NCBI RefSeq assembly: GCF_025766255.1
Contig: NW_026516732.1
Coordinates: 62,001-126,000, forward strand
Length of the DNA: 64,000 nt
From: Zychaea mexicana
Lineage: Eukaryota; Mucoromycota; Mucoromycetes; Mucorales; Lichtheimiaceae
Direction: 5' to 3'
A program made the translations under genes and the position numbers. A model generated the notes under the pieces. It did not search any database, had not been told where the DNA came from, and was given only the letters and a program-made list of their open reading frames with translations. Positions 36,360 to 52,067 of this stretch are shown here, in pieces; the first letter of the stretch is position 1; every line of letters begins with the position of its first letter.

Positions 36360-39300
36360 AACATTACTTATAAATACCCCGCAATTCCATAACTGTAAAT
36401 ATATACATCTGTAACATCTGGAGAGCTCATTATCCTTTCGTTTTAGTGAAGGAAAATGCTTGATTTAACACATTCGTTTTCGGGCATAACACGTAGTAAC
36501 ATCCTGACTAGACTGGCGCCCGTGATGAATTATAAAGTGTAAACATGGCGCTGTTACATGTCAATATAAACGGTAATATGCATGCTTTACATATGATGTA
36601 GAGCTTTTGATCATAATACTAGCAATATAAGTTTGGCGGCAAGTGCGTGATAATGGGATTGCGAGAGTAAAATCCCACCAGATTCCGGCAATGTTTACTG
36701 CTATGTCTTGTGATCCAGACGCTTGGGTTTTTACCAGCCATGCCCCAAGCCATCCGGAATAGATCTCATGTAAAACCCCAAGCTTAATGCCTTTAATGAT
36801 GTACTAAAAATTGTCCACCAACCTATATAACCCGTAGCTAATGGCGTTTGGACATTCATTTTAATCGTACACATTGTAAGTTTGGTTGGTGCTGATAGCT
36901 GTTCGAGCGTTCTATCTCAATACCACATTCATTCCGTCAAGACGTATCTCCTCAAATTCTGCACGTTGATTCATTTTTTCTATTTGAAAAGGTGCTGGAA
37001 ACCTTCGTACGTCTCTTGCAATACAGTATGACAGCTCTACCACTTGCAATGTTCAAACACTTGACAAGAAGCGTTGCATTCTAGTATAAATGGCGTTGCC
37101 ACCAAGGCTGATGTATCGCAACTGAGTCGACGAGAAATCGAGCTAGTTTTATTCCTTTTTCTGGAAGCGACTGGCACAATCTCGTTTCCATAGGATTGTT
37201 GACGTTACTGTGTTGGATTTTATCTGGCGCCGAACCATACCCGTCTATGTTCAAACAACTTGAGCCATCCCAGCTCTTTTACAGGTCACCAGAGTGCGGA
37301 GAGGAGGATGTGTGTCACCCAGTATCGATTGCCCAACCAGTAGCCTATACATCTACTTTACAAAAATTTAGTTTGAGTTTTTCTAACAGCAAGGTCACGT
37401 ACTCTTGCGACCATGGATCATTCACTGTGCACTTTAACCGTAACAAGTCAAGCATCTTGATATGTGGTGTTGTCCACTACTTTTTTCAAAGTAAACAATG
37501 CTTTTGAACGCATGGTCAGAAAATTTGAACGAGCAATAGAGTGTTTCGAGGTTAACACTTGCTCTCGTCAAGAGTGCAGATACACCTGGTCAGCTTGCTG
37601 ATGTATGGTTTATTTGCTTTGTACGAGAGATAGCGCGGATAACAGCTTCTTTCATGAAGCGATGTATTTCGATACTGTCGTTGTTGTCGTAGGATATCCG
37701 GATCTCCATATATTTTGTATATCGAACACAGCATTTCGAGATGCGGACAGTTATGGCCCATGTTTGGGTTATTGTTGTCGAAGCCGATAACGTGAGGATT
37801 TCTGATGCTAGGAGCGTCTTCACTGGGAGAGAAAGCTTTTCGAGACTATCAAAGTGAATATGTACGAAAGCTCCTCGGTCAATGTAAGAGAAATAGCTCG
37901 CATAGCGATTTCCAAAGAAAAAGTCGAACAGAAAATGACCATCGTGTTTGTATGGTCGTACATACTTGTTTCTGTTACAACTCTTCTTTTTCGTCAAAAG
38001 TTACAAACACCAGCCTGATCAGTTTCAGTCTTATTGACGTTGTGCTTGTTCCCGTTGACAGTCATGTTTCAATGCAAAGCTTGTAGAGCTTTATTTTACA
38101 CATAACCCATCATATCTATTCATTGTTGACTCATTCAGTACGCATTTTCGGTCCAGATTCTTCTTTTAATGACATGTCCATGCGTCACTGATTATTAACT
38201 CGCAGTAATAAGTAATGGCTCAGCATTTAAGCTATACAGCCGCGCTCCTATTATGATCTCCAATGTGCAGAAAATCGGCCATGAGACTGTGTGCATGGCA
38301 TACGTAACCTACGCTTCCATCTGCTATACGTGTAATTAAGAAGAGCAGGATGCTGATTAGAATACATATGGCTCCCTATAATAGCAGCGCAATGCGCCTT
38401 TCAACGCAGCACGCATGATCAAAAACAAACCATTTATTAATAAGGTTAAACTATTTCTTCATGCTGCAAACTTAATGAAGCAAAGGAGGCTCAGGAACCG
38501 CACTAAAAAACCAACATTAACACCAAAGCACTAGTATACTAAAGCACCATTACTATCAGCAGCCCACTCGAGATACTGTACATTGCCCTAGATGCAACTT
38601 TATACAAGTCCGCGAACCTACAAAGTCTAAAAAGGAAATGGTTCACTGAGCAATCACACTTGCGGGGTGACTTTAGCTAAGACTTCTCTTCCCGTAAGAT
38701 AACCGTTCAAAACTGTCAACCTGTTTACTCAGGGAAGCCTTACTATATGAGGAAAACGACATCCATGTTCCTCCGCCCCGTATCGCGATGAACGCCCCGC
38801 ACCTTCTTGCTATTCTTACTTACTATGATACACATTATATACACAACTTTATTTCATTCCCACCCCGTTTGTAGTCATTCTATTACAGACACAGCCCTGT
38901 TTTATTTCTTGGCAGGGAAAGGTCAACAAGACGGTAGCAAAACGGAGAGTCTTCCCCATTACTGTGAATATAGTAAGCCATAAACAAATAATGCAGCTAA
39001 GCAATACAAAAAAAAGCTCGGTTCCGCGTAACAATTTAGGCAATCTCTTCAATATCCAAATAGCTTTTTGTCATAAGCAGGAGCCATGTGGTGGTGGTGT
39101 GGCTTTCAGAACATTATGACGAGAACAGCAGCAAGCGACATAGTGATAGACCTACCCCTTTGTTGTGGAAATCGGAAACTGAAAAAATGCAAACATGGAC
39201 CTCATGAATCTTTTTGTTTATTAAGCTCTACTTATAACCTGACGAAACTTCTGGAAAAAAAAAAGTAGACAACTGGCTCGGTGCACCAAGTATCGCGCTT

Positions 39301-41547
39301 ACAGGCGTCTCGGAATCCTCGGTGTTTGCTCTACATGGAAAAATCTCTGTACTTGGAAGGAAAGCGATGTTTGGGGGGAGGAGGAGGAGGAATGGAAACA
39401 AACAACGACCATTCCAAGCGCTCGGTTTGAGGCACAAACTGTCAATCAGACGATACAAGCTATCGAAACGACGATGAGATAGCTGTACATAGAAGAAGAT
39501 AACAATGTAATGAGTGGCTAATGCGTGAGTTACACCTCATTTGGCCTGAGTAATTATGAAAGGATCGGTCCGGGGGTTAATAATAAGCTGGATAAGGACA
39601 ACCCCTCCTGCCCTCATAAAAACATACGCACTTGTCGCTCTGTCTGCTCAAACCGCTCAGCAAAATAATAGATTCTATGATACTAGAGCCCGACCGTTTA
39701 CCTTTTTCTTATTAAATAGTAGGTATGATACGCGTGTGTGTGTGTGTCTGTGTGTAACATGTACAGGTGTTCGCACTCTGGATCGACTCCCCCCCCCACC
39801 AAAAAAAAAAAAAAATTAGGAAAAGATCAAATGACATGAATCGAATGATGTGTTGTTGTGTATGGGGAGACAAAGGCTTGGTAGCATAGTGTCTGTGCCC
39901 ATCGTGTCTCTCGGTAACACAAAAAGAGTCAGACTGGGAGAAATTATTAGCAGCCGACGACGACGATGACGACGACGCCGCCGTTTACCTTTTTGACTGC
40001 TGCTATCTCTCAGGCGAACATGCACATCTATACCAAAAGCCCTGCATGATGCATTGCAGCGGTGCTTATGTAACAAAGCAAGGGAGCTGCATCTCCTGGT
40101 GTGCAGGATCAATAGTAGTAGTAGTAGTAGTAGCAGTAGCAAACGCGTGTACTGTACTTTTGAGTTATATGAAGATGGCTAAAGTTATAAAAAAACAAGC
40201 AATTTTATTCGTTTTGAGACCGTTGTTGGTTAGACAGAATTACTCGAGCAAGGTATACACACAGACACCGCGAGGGTTACACTGAGTAACGTATCATGAT
40301 CTAAAAACAAGAGCGACCGGTTGACTTGACAAGTGCGCAACGGGAGGAGAAAAAAATATGTTCACATCTTCTATTTGGGCTTATCCCACTCTCGCCTAGC
40401 TACTACGTTACGTCGTGGACTCTACGCGTAGAGAGAAAGAGAGTGTGCATAGAAGCTCGGCATACATGCTTTATTTGGCTATACAGTAATGTGCATGGTT
40501 GCATAGCACGAAAAACTGCTGCTGCTGCTGGCTGGCTGACCCGATCACCGCAGTCTTGGGTCTTGTGTGGCTCCTATGTAAACAACTTTTTATAAACAAC
40601 AAACGGGTGGAGACTTCTATTCGTATTCTTGGGGAGGGGGGTGGACAGGGGCTAGTAATGAAAGATAGAAAGTCTGGACCAGCACACGCTCACACACACA
40701 GAGAGAGAGAGGAAGATCCTTTGTAAATAGCAGCTCTTGTCGCGTTCTCCACAAGAATAAAAGAGCGTTACTGCTGTCATTGACATTTTTAAGGTTGCCG
40801 CTATGGAGCTTTCCAACCTAACCTTGACAAGGTTACATAGACGAGCCGCAAGCCGGTTATATGGTGGAACGAAAAAAAAAAACTTGTTGTGTCAAAAAAA
40901 GGCATTCTTTGTTGGCCATCGCAGCCAGAGCCACAACTCTGTTCGTGTGTTGGGGTGGGGGGAGGGGTTCTTCTCAGCAATAATGGCTTCGAAAGACGAT
41001 CACCATTGCGTGTCCTTGGGCTGGCTGAAGGCTATGGCTGGACTACATAGACGGCAGCAGAACGAATAAAGGCGTAGCCCACCTTTCTTTCCCTTCTTTT
41101 CGCTACCTTTCTTTCCTTCTTTCCCTTCATTTTCTTCCACATCTGCGCCTTGGGGTTTTCTGTCCTTGACACTCCACGTTCCCTTCCCTTTCAACGTAAA
41201 AAAAAGGAAAAGAAGAGAAAAAAGAAGAGAGCAAGACAGCAAGGAGGGAGTTACCATATCAAGAGATCCGATCGTCATCATCGGTTGGAAAGGCCATCAG
41301 CGGGCCCTCTTTTTTTTTTTATTCTTTTTTAGACAAGAGTTTTGTTTATCGGGGCTCTCTCTTTTTTTTTCTTTTCTTTTTCTTTTTTTAAAACCTTCTT
41401 TGCATCCTTTTCTCAACAAACACAGACGCACAGCACAGAACAACGCGCACAGCGATTCCTGAATCGACCCTGTCTAAGCATTTCAAGACGTCAACCACCC
41501 TCTGAGAGAACTTGTTGCCAGCCCTCTTCCACTACATACGTACGCCC
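36360..41547. other. Long gene-poor region upstream of CP2 copy B
   Basis: About 5.2 kb without a supported gene. Open frames such as 37250-37507 (+) and 37590-37997 (-) lack recognisable motifs, and the latter lacks an ATG at its start. Simple tracts include C and A runs at 39789-39818, a GTA/GCA run near 40112-40140 and pyrimidine tracts at 41308-41395 leading into the CP2 copy B leader. Confidence 0.45.
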
Positions 41548-44384
41548 ATGCTTACCTCGGATCCACACCATTCGCCGTATCATCATCCTCCGTCGGTATC
41601 ACCGCCTGGCCCATTGCCACCACTGCCATTTCACCATCATCCGTCCGCTGCAACTGCCTCACAGCAGCAGCAGCATCATTTCCCACAGCCCCCTCCCGTC
41701 TTTGTTGACAAGTAAGCATTGCTCTTTTTCTCTTTTCGATAGCAAGCATTGAAAAACAACAACAACAACAATAATAATAATAATATGAATCGTAACAAAC
41801 AAAAACATACACACACACACACACACTCACACACACTCACACACAACAAAACGAATCCCCGCTCCGCATTTAAAATGGCTGATTCCAACAACATCATCAT
41901 CACCTCTGGCATAACTGCTTTGTAGTGTTCCTCCTCCACCAGCCCAGTATCATCGTTATCCTCTCCAGCAGCACCAGCAACACCAGCAGCACCAGCAGCA
42001 CCAGCAACAACAACAACAACAACAACAACGCTACAGACGAGACGTGCCTATCATTCATCCTTCCCAGCATCACTCGCCCGTCAGTTCATTCGTAAGCTCT
42101 TCTCCTGGTCAACAACAGTCAGTACACTCGTCTCCAATCATGCACTCGTATCCAGCTATTACGACGATGGAGCCATCACAGCAGCACCAGCATCACCACA
42201 GCCATCATCCTTACGCCTCGCCTCGCTCTCAGGCTTCGTCGTCCATTGCTTCTGTAGTGCCGTCTCCGCCGACAAGCTGTCCATCCTCATCAACCGCTAT
42301 TGCAAAGTAAGAAGCTGCTTTGTGTGTTTCATTGTGTAACCCACGCATTTCCCACTCTGTGTGCTCTATATCACTTCCTCTTGTATGCTTTGTATTGGCT
42401 CGTGCGAAAACTCACTCTATTCTTTTTTTTTTTAATCCATTTACCCCTGCTTTTTTCTTCTTTTCTCTTTCTCTCTCTTATCCTTCTCTCTCTCTCACTC
42501 ACTCACATTTTTCCACCTTTATGGACGATAGTCTTCGTTATGAGATTATATTGGAAGGTAATTTATAACCTCTAATGACACTGTGTGATCTATCCCCCCC
42601 CTTTTCCCCTTGCTATCATACACCCCTTGTTTAGCCATGTGTCATTATTATAAATTGATCGACCTGTTTTTTTTTTCATTCTGTGTAGCACCTACTGCCG
42701 CTGCACAAAAGGTGGAAGAGGCTCCGTTAACCTACCTCAACAAAGGTATTGTAACAACAAAACGTCATGATCTTGACGACACGATAGACCTAAACATGTG
42801 TGATTACCCACCCCCCCCTCCAATCTCCTATATAGGCCAGTTTTACAATGTCAATCTCAAGGACACCGAGTTGCTTGACGGCAATGTTACAAGCACGATC
42901 AAGATCACGTTCCATGACGAGTCTCACCGCAAGGTCGCTAGTAACTACTGGAAGTTTTGGATGAGCCAACAAAAACATGGTCAAGCACGCGCCATTGATA
43001 TTGGTTAGTTTCGCAGACGGCGTTGACTAACAACAAAGTGTAAACGAATGAGCCAGCGAATGCTGTGTTATTACATGCTAACATGTGAGTGCGTGCTATA
43101 TATATATATATTAGACACTGGACGATGTAGCGGCATTCATAGCATCGAAACTACCCACTTTGATAGCATCACTTTCCAATGGAACGGTAAAGCTGGCGCG
43201 ACCGTCAGTATCCGCTTCAACTGCTTGTCCACTGACTTTTCTCGGATCAAGGGCGTCAAGGGTATTCCTTTACGACTTCACATGGAAAGCCGCTTGACTA
43301 GCAACGAATCATCGCCTCCTGCATCCGAAGGCTCCTATTGTCGGATCAAACTCTTCCGAGACAAGGTAAATAAACATAAGTGGGAAGGCCTCTCACTGGC
43401 AACAATCAGCCAGCGAGCCCGCCCAATAGCATGAAGAAACGAAAAAGTGCTCATCCATAGCAATGCATCTAGGGAGCCGAACGCAAAAACAAAGACGATG
43501 CTCGACATATTGAAAAGCAACTCGAAAAGCTACGCGGTAAAAACGGCGAATCGCATCCGTTGTGGCTCGCATTTTCACAGACACAGCCGTACACGGTGTT
43601 TTGTGAAATGGCGACATCATCGCCCACTGTTCACCTACAAACAACACCACTGCAGCAAGATCTGGCCTTTGCTCGTCGACTGAGTGACAGCGGTAGCAGT
43701 ACCCACACAGCCGGTCGACCACCGTCATCCAATTATCCTTACCTGCCACCACCACCACCACCACCGCCGCCGCCTTTGAGTGCTGGTGGTAGCTTGAATG
43801 GCAGTGCCACAGCAGGCTTGAAACGGCCCTACCATTCTCACCCGTTAATGACACCGCCGTCTACGGACCCAAGTGTGGCAGCAGCGGCCATGGCAGCTGT
43901 AGGCGCACCAGCCATGTCGCCTGGCACGCCCAACCCGTACTTCATGCATCATCATCCGGGCATGCCACCACCGCCTATTTCCCTCGATTATGATCCAACC
44001 TATGTCCCGCAACGACGACGCAGAGTGGCGAGTAAGTGTAGTATATCCTTCTTCAGTATTGCACACAACAGTGGACTCATACACGTTTTGCATGTTGTAG
44101 AACTCGGCATCTTTGCAAAGTTCACCAACACGGAGGAGGATGGACTCCATCGCGCCGTGTATCTTGACGAGCTCACGGTGGACGATCTCAAAGACAAGCT
44201 CAGTGCCAAAATGGACATTGACCCGAATCAGATCACTCAGGTGGTTCGCCAAGTTGCCAAAAAAGAAAACTTGGTCGTACACATGGATGACACCGTTGTT
44301 CAGGATATTCCCGAAATGCAGGATTTGACGATCAACACTAAGCAAAACGATGACGGTACTCTCACGCTGATGCTTTGTTATTAG
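41548..44384 (+). CDS. Grainyhead/CP2-family transcription factor, copy B
   Basis: Predicted 629 residues, eight exons: 41548-41711, 41926-42306, 42532-42557, 42689-42745, 42836-43003, 43115-43365, 43473-44031, 44101-44384. The N-terminal ~180 residues are His/Pro/Gln-rich with an eight-Gln run. The CP2 DNA-binding domain follows: LRYEIILE, LTYLNKGQFY, FHDESHRK, NYWKFW, RFNCLSTDFSRIKGVKGIPL, YCRIKLFRDKGAERK. A linker with about eleven consecutive Pro leads to the C-terminal ubiquitin-like domain (HRAVYLDELTVDDLKDKL, VVQDIPEMQDL, ending LTLMLCY). It is a diverged paralogue of 17911-20605, roughly 60 percent identical in the DNA-binding domain by eye, and lacks one of its introns. Intron 44032-44100 is 69 nt with no stop in frame, so its retention would add 23 residues. 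Confidence 0.9.
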
Positions 44385-44760
44385 CCAACTCCTTACCTCT
44401 TTTACTTTCTTTCTGTTTCCCTTTTCCCCTCGATCCCTTTGCTCTTTGTTTTGCTCTTTTTTTTCCAATTTATACGTCGCACCCCAAACATTGACAACAA
44501 CACCGACCTCTCCCAAATCAGCTATTCCTTTGGCAACAGCAAGTCACTCAACCACACAGCAAGCACTCACTCGCATCTCTTTCTCTCCTTCTGATATACA
44601 TACCACCCATATACCTCTTTATCTCTTTTCTCTTGGTTTTGGCAGACCTCCTTGTATAGTCCCTTCTCGCACATTTTCTTTCTACCAGCTAGCTCAATGT
44701 TCTACTTCTCCCTTCTTACCCTTACTCGCACATTTCACACAATTGTATCTATGTACCCTG

Positions 44761-44792
<32 letters not shown>

Positions 44793-45159
44793 CGATGATG
44801 ATATTGACTTTTAAGAAACAGAAAAAAAATTTAAAGTTCAAACAACAACAATGAACAGGAAACAGCTGTGCTTTTCCAAAAATTGCAAATATGTCTCTAT
44901 TCGGTACCACTCCGTGTATGCGCTGTGTTTGTCTTGTTTATGTGTTTTATTGAACAAAAGTATACGAGCACATTTGCTCGGGGTTTCTTTATAATGGTCG
45001 CTGCATATGCTGTTGCTGTTGCTGGGTTAAATTAGACAAAAAAAAAAGTACATGAACCTTTGGTTTTTTTTTTCAGGTGGGATGGGGAGATGTGTTTTTT
45101 GTTTATACAATTGCGAGAGAGAGAGAGAGTGTGTGTATGTCTTTTGCTTTCTGCTGCTT

Positions 45160-45160
<1 letters not shown>
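44385..45160. other. Convergent 3' region between CP2 copy B and ATP synthase beta copy B
   Basis: No gene. Both flanking genes end here. A CA microsatellite lies at 44762-44791 and pyrimidine-rich DNA follows the CP2 stop. Unlike copy A, no ABC transporter or recognisable remnant of one lies between the pair. Confidence 0.6.
44762..44791. repeat. CA microsatellite
   Basis: About 15 uninterrupted CA units in the CP2 copy B 3' region. A GA/GT tract at about 45113-45140 lies nearby, just after the ATP synthase stop on its strand. Confidence 0.9.
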
Positions 45161-46976
<1,816 letters not shown>

Positions 46977-46996
<20 letters not shown>

Positions 46997-47959
46997 GGAA
47001 ACACAAATTCGTCCCTCTTGTTTCTCCATAATACAACAACGTATCGGAGATGGAAAAACATGATACAATTACAGGGCTGCCTTGCCGCTTTGCCCCTGTG
47101 TCACACGCCACGCGACTGTCAATTTCTTTGGCAACGAAACAACCTGTCAAAGCGTCGGGCAAAAAAATAGCGTCCGTGATTATTGGGTTTCCATGTGATG
47201 CGCATTAAACGTATGCACTTGAAAAGAGTGTGTGATTGATAGAATTGAATTTTACAACTATCGGGCTATTACACTAATGTTTGTAGGTGCACTCAAAATG
47301 AGCTTATATATCGATGAATATACAACTAAGAACTGCCATCCTTAGTAAACCAACATTGATACTAATATGAGGGTGAGAGTAGTTAATCCTATATAGTAAT
47401 TTACCTTTTGGAGCCTGTTAAAGTAATAACTGTTGTTAACTTTATACTCTGAACGGATCATAAGCCTCATGATAAAATCGACACCTATTCTTACACTGAT
47501 GACAAGAAGGTATGGGAAGTTCTTAAATCCACGATCTTTACTCTAATCCTTTAGTCTTCCCCATAACAATATTGCAACAACCCATATTTCTTAAAGAGCT
47601 ATGTGATAGTGTCGCACTGGATAAAGGATGCTGCTAGCCGTCTGGTTGCTACATATCGACACTTTCAAAAATAAAAATAAAAGCGCGACTACATACCTAG
47701 TATGATATGCACATTACAGTATATATCAATGTGAGAATATGCACGTTCATACAGTCCATCAAGTACGTGTAAATAGGACGCGCCTCTGCTGTAGTGGTAC
47801 AGCAAGCAGTAGCCAACTCACGAGTTGACGTAGATGGCCAACTACCATAGTTTCAATTTTGCAGGTCTCGCCACCTTGCTGGTTTGACGTGTTTTTTTTA
47901 TTATCAACTGTTTATAGATCTTGGAATTTGTGTGTATGTTTATGATGTGCCCCCTTCTT
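46977..47959. other. Intergenic region between ATP synthase beta copy B and SEC24
   Basis: About 1 kb without a gene. It contains the copy B promoter at its left. Two adjacent hairpins occur at 47787-47804 (7-bp stem, 4-nt loop) and 47814-47827 (6-bp stem, 2-nt loop). They were considered as a tRNA-like structure and not accepted. Confidence 0.5.
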
Positions 47960-50900
47960 TTAATTAATAGCAGTTTTGATGTGCTGCAGGAACTGTTGGT
48001 ACGACATGATATTATCTGTCCTGTCTTCCACGAGATGTGACAAGAACCACATCCGCAAATAGGGATCGCCATCTTCTTTGATAAGATAAAGTGTTGGAAA
48101 ATAGTTTCCGCGTCGCATTTCGCGTATTTTGCCAATAAGCATGTTGACCTTTTTGTTGATTGGCGTTTCCAATACTGGCATGGTGATCTTGCCACCACGA
48201 AGACCATCGTAGGATTTAACGTCGAAAAGATCAGCGCATAGCTGTGGAACAACACCGCGACCCACCCACAAGAAAATGTTTTGGCCATTTTCTAACAAGT
48301 AGCAACCATGGAGCTCGAGGTTTTCGACTGTAAGATTCAAGGCTGGTGGGAGCGCTACGCCATTCTCTGAAATTTCGCCGGCCTATAAAGTAATAAGACG
48401 TTAGAGCTATCTGCACTTGGATTTGATGGTAAAAAGGAGGTCAAACGGAGGGTGCAGGAGCTGCTGTAGCCAGCTATGGAGAAAACAATACAATACCTCG
48501 GGCGGCATGTTGTGCAACGAGTATAAGTTGGGATAAATATAGGGTAATAATAATTGTAGAGGCATCGTTCGAAGAAGATTCATGGCATTCGAACGTAGAT
48601 CCGTTGGTATTTGTGAGCTTTGACGCAAGCCATCCTAATGAGTAAAAGTACTGAAAATGAGAAATACTAATGTAAATAAGATAATGGGTCATCGCAAGAC
48701 TTACATGCTTAATCAAACAAAGAGCTAATAATGGCAATAAATTGAGATTACTAGGCCCTGTCAGTTGTGGAGTAGATCCAGGTCCGGAGCCCAATACGTG
48801 TGATTTATAAACACTGAATATGTCAGCAACTTTATTGACAATTGCATCCCGAGCATCGTCAAGTTTGGAAGATAATGCACGCTCGACTCCTTCCAATTTG
48901 TCAAATATTAATTCATATCCTTCGTTAGTATGCTGATTATAGCGTAGAATAAATGGCTCCAACCCCGTCCACTCCAGGGAAGAGGCAAAAAAAAAAAAAA
49001 AAGAACGGATATCGATTATTATTTTTTTTACCTTTGTTGGCAAGATAGTCCGCGATAGCTTGTTGATTTGCATTGGCGTACATTTCGGAAATGGATGTGG
49101 TTACCGGTATACACAGTGTAACAACTCTGATACGTCGTTCGCCATGGCAAGTTGTGTGTAGCAATGCCGTCTGAAAACAGACCGTGGGCGTCTTGATATC
49201 ATCCTCAATGGCCACTTCCACACAGTAAGATTGGTTCCTTGGTACATTGGGCAGTGCCAACAGATCGGTTGAACGGATAAAGAAATTGCCATGGAATGCA
49301 TTCATGCGAAGACCACGCGATGCTCGGATACGAATAACTGCCTCCAAACCGATTTCTTCACCCAACAGCTCTGAGAATTCGTGTGCAAATTTGAAGGCAT
49401 CCTCTGTGCGGGCTGCATTGAATCCAGGATAGTAGTATGTTTGACCTCCAGTATAATGAGGCAAGCAGCCTTTTTTTGTAAAAAGTGTTGCATAGAAGGG
49501 TTAGTACCTGTGGAAAATCAAGAATCTTGTGAGCATTCTAATAGACGCATACTTAGCGTTGCCACATCCGAGTATTGTCCACCAAAAATGAGCATATCAC
49601 AAGCGACTTGTGAACGTGAGCAGTCAACTGCGAATGATTTATAGAAAGGCGAAGCAGCATTGAGCAGCGTGGATTCCTATATAAACCCCATCCGACGGTG
49701 AGAAACTGAGCTCTTTTGAGGGAAGCATTTGTAATTTCGTTTGGCCCACCCAAAACAAACATACCTTGGGTGTTCCCAGGAGTTTAACATCTTCACGACC
49801 TTTAAGGGCCCCCACGCCAGTGTTAGGAAGAGTTGATTGCAAACAAACGATTTTACCACCTTGTGTGCACTAAAAAAGATGGTATTTAGTTTATAAGTGC
49901 GTTGCACACTAATTATCCAACTGTACGATATGTTATTTACCATCAATTTGTATGCAGCTTGCAAAGCACTACCCAATGCATTGTTTACGTTGACTGTGTC
50001 CTTGAACATTTCTGGCAGCTTTTCCAATAACGCTTTGATCGTTTCCATGTTTTCAGTGAGATTCGCAAGCAAACTGCCAGGATGAGGAATAAAGACGTCG
50101 TCGATATCCGAGACGACAAGCATTTGAGCTTCGCCTGTGTCCGAGCTGAGATTGTAGAAATGGAGTGAGCTATCTACAGTTATAATGGCTACGCGTGTCC
50201 TGTTTTCCTTGTTTGGGATACGGTCCAGAGAGTCCAAGATCGTTCGCGCTGCCGTCGCAAGCATTCCAGATTGGATTGCCGAGTGTGACACATCAATGAC
50301 AAAAACATAGGATGGTGCTTGTGGTGGGCGAACCTGTACGTATAACAGTCATGACAGTAAGTGATAGCCCACAATAACAAAAAGTGACAACAACAGCCAT
50401 TTGATAAGTTTTACCATATATTCCGTAGGTGCCACAAACTCGACAGTGCCATAATTCAATTCAGCACGCTTCCATCGATCCATTGGCTTCTGGTTCACAG
50501 CATCGTAATCAAACGCGGCTGGGACTGTTGTGGATAATAAAGTGTGTCAATAATCCCAGTAATATACAACATCGCTCCCATCAACTCTTCTCGCCCCGGA
50601 ACTGACCATCGTTGAGTAGGAAGCACATGTTGCACTTCCAGCGTTGGCCACCTTCCACAAAGGTAACGTATGGATTGATATATGTTCTGCATCGACGACA
50701 TCTAGCAATAACACTATCAGAAATGACAGGAACAGGTTCCTGAGAAATGCATATAAAAATTTAGCAAATTGAGCATTATCTAACGTATAGATTAAAACCG
50801 CCTCTCGGTTTTAATTTTTGGCCCAGCTATATGTGTAAACTTACTTCTCCTTCGCTCACAGTTCGATATGGTGCTAGCACAAGTGCGAGAGGCAACTTCG

Positions 50901-52067
50901 ACTTTTTCAATAACTGTTCCGTTGCCGGAATAGCATTCAACGTGCTGCATTTATATGATGGATCGCAATTGGCATAAGGCGAGTCCGTCAGCGAAGTCTA
51001 CTCGAAAGCGTAATCAGTAATTGCTTATGCATATATCACTGTCTTATTATTGGATATACAGCTTACATTCGAAGGTAATCTAACAGCCGGCTGTGGAGAC
51101 TTCAAATCCGCAATATTTGGTCGTGTACCAGATAACGCGATAGATTGTGGCATCTAATTATTTTTGATGTTTTGATTTAGCTCTCTTTTCTCCTCGTCCC
51201 TCCCTCTCAGTTCATGCATAAAGCACAGAAGCTTTTGATAACACTTACAGGAGACGCAGATGCACCCATACTCATATTTCCAAATTGTGCTGTCATGTTG
51301 TTCATACCACCACCTTGACTATATCCATAAGGATCTTGTTGTTGCATTGGCTGGGGCTGGGGCTGCTGTTGTTGTTGTTGCTGGCCATAAGCTGGAGATT
51401 GTCCGTATGCAGGTGCAGCAGTCGTGCCAATTGCGGGTGAGCCCATTTGTGGCTGCTGCTGCTGCTGCTGCTGCTGTACATAACCAGCGCCAGCACCGCC
51501 ATAACCACCAGGTTCATCCATGTATGCTTTTGTGATTTGTTGTGGATACATTCTTTTACGTCGATGATGTTCTGCGTGCTGTTGTTGTGTTTGTTGCTGT
51601 TGGCCCACAGTGGGTGATCCAGGTGGGCCTGTGGCAATAGATCCAGGACTTTGTAACGGAGGTGTTCCAGGCACTTGTTGCTGCTGGTGGTGGTGTGCAG
51701 TCATGGGCGACATGGTTCGATCGATCGGTTGTTGAGTCACAGGGGCTGGCTGTAAAGGTCGTGCGCCTGGTGAGGCGCCGGCAGGTATAGGAGGAGATGG
51801 CGCTGGACGACCGGGAGCAAATCCTTGTGTGAACTGTGGATGACCTTGTGGTTGTTGCATTCCGGGTCTTGCTAATGGAGGAGTGCCAACAGCACCACCA
51901 GCGGCCAGTGGCGGTTGTGGTCGTTGCTGTTGTGGTTGCCCTGGATGTGCTGGCGGCCTGAACGGCGCGCCTTGCGGATAACCAGGAGGTGGAGGACGGT
52001 TAGGATCGCCCATGGGTGGTTTTTGGTTGCCAGGTGGAGGAGGGTACATGGGATTCTGACTTGCCAT
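47960..52067 (-). CDS. SEC24: COPII coat subunit Sec24
   Basis: Predicted 1035 residues, twelve exons: 52067-51249, 51153-51067, 50997-50845, 50739-50607, 50524-50415, 50333-49941, 49869-49765, 49676-49553, 49469-49032, 48889-48705, 48634-48497, 48382-47960. Sec24 selects cargo in COPII vesicles leaving the endoplasmic reticulum, working with Sec23. A Pro/Gln-rich N-terminus of about 270 residues is followed by the zinc finger (CRRC and CNMC, residues about 367-392), the trunk ([12 protein letters not shown]), beta-barrel ([10 protein letters not shown]), helical region ([23 protein letters not shown]) and gelsolin-like domain ([18 protein letters not shown]). Intron 48890-49031 has a perfect TACTAAC branch point (about 48925), placing its acceptor at 48890-48891. 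The gene is complete and of normal length. Confidence 0.95.

Noticed and set aside
37590..37997. 135-codon minus-strand frame with a YIDRGAF string recalling protein phosphatases
   Set aside because: The start is not ATG and neither the metal-binding GDxxDRG nor GNHE motif is present in any frame. The similarity is a short chance match.
40803..41069. ATG-started 88-codon plus-strand frame before CP2 copy B
   Set aside because: Its codons run through A- and G-homopolymers, no motif is visible, and it lies in what is probably the CP2 promoter.
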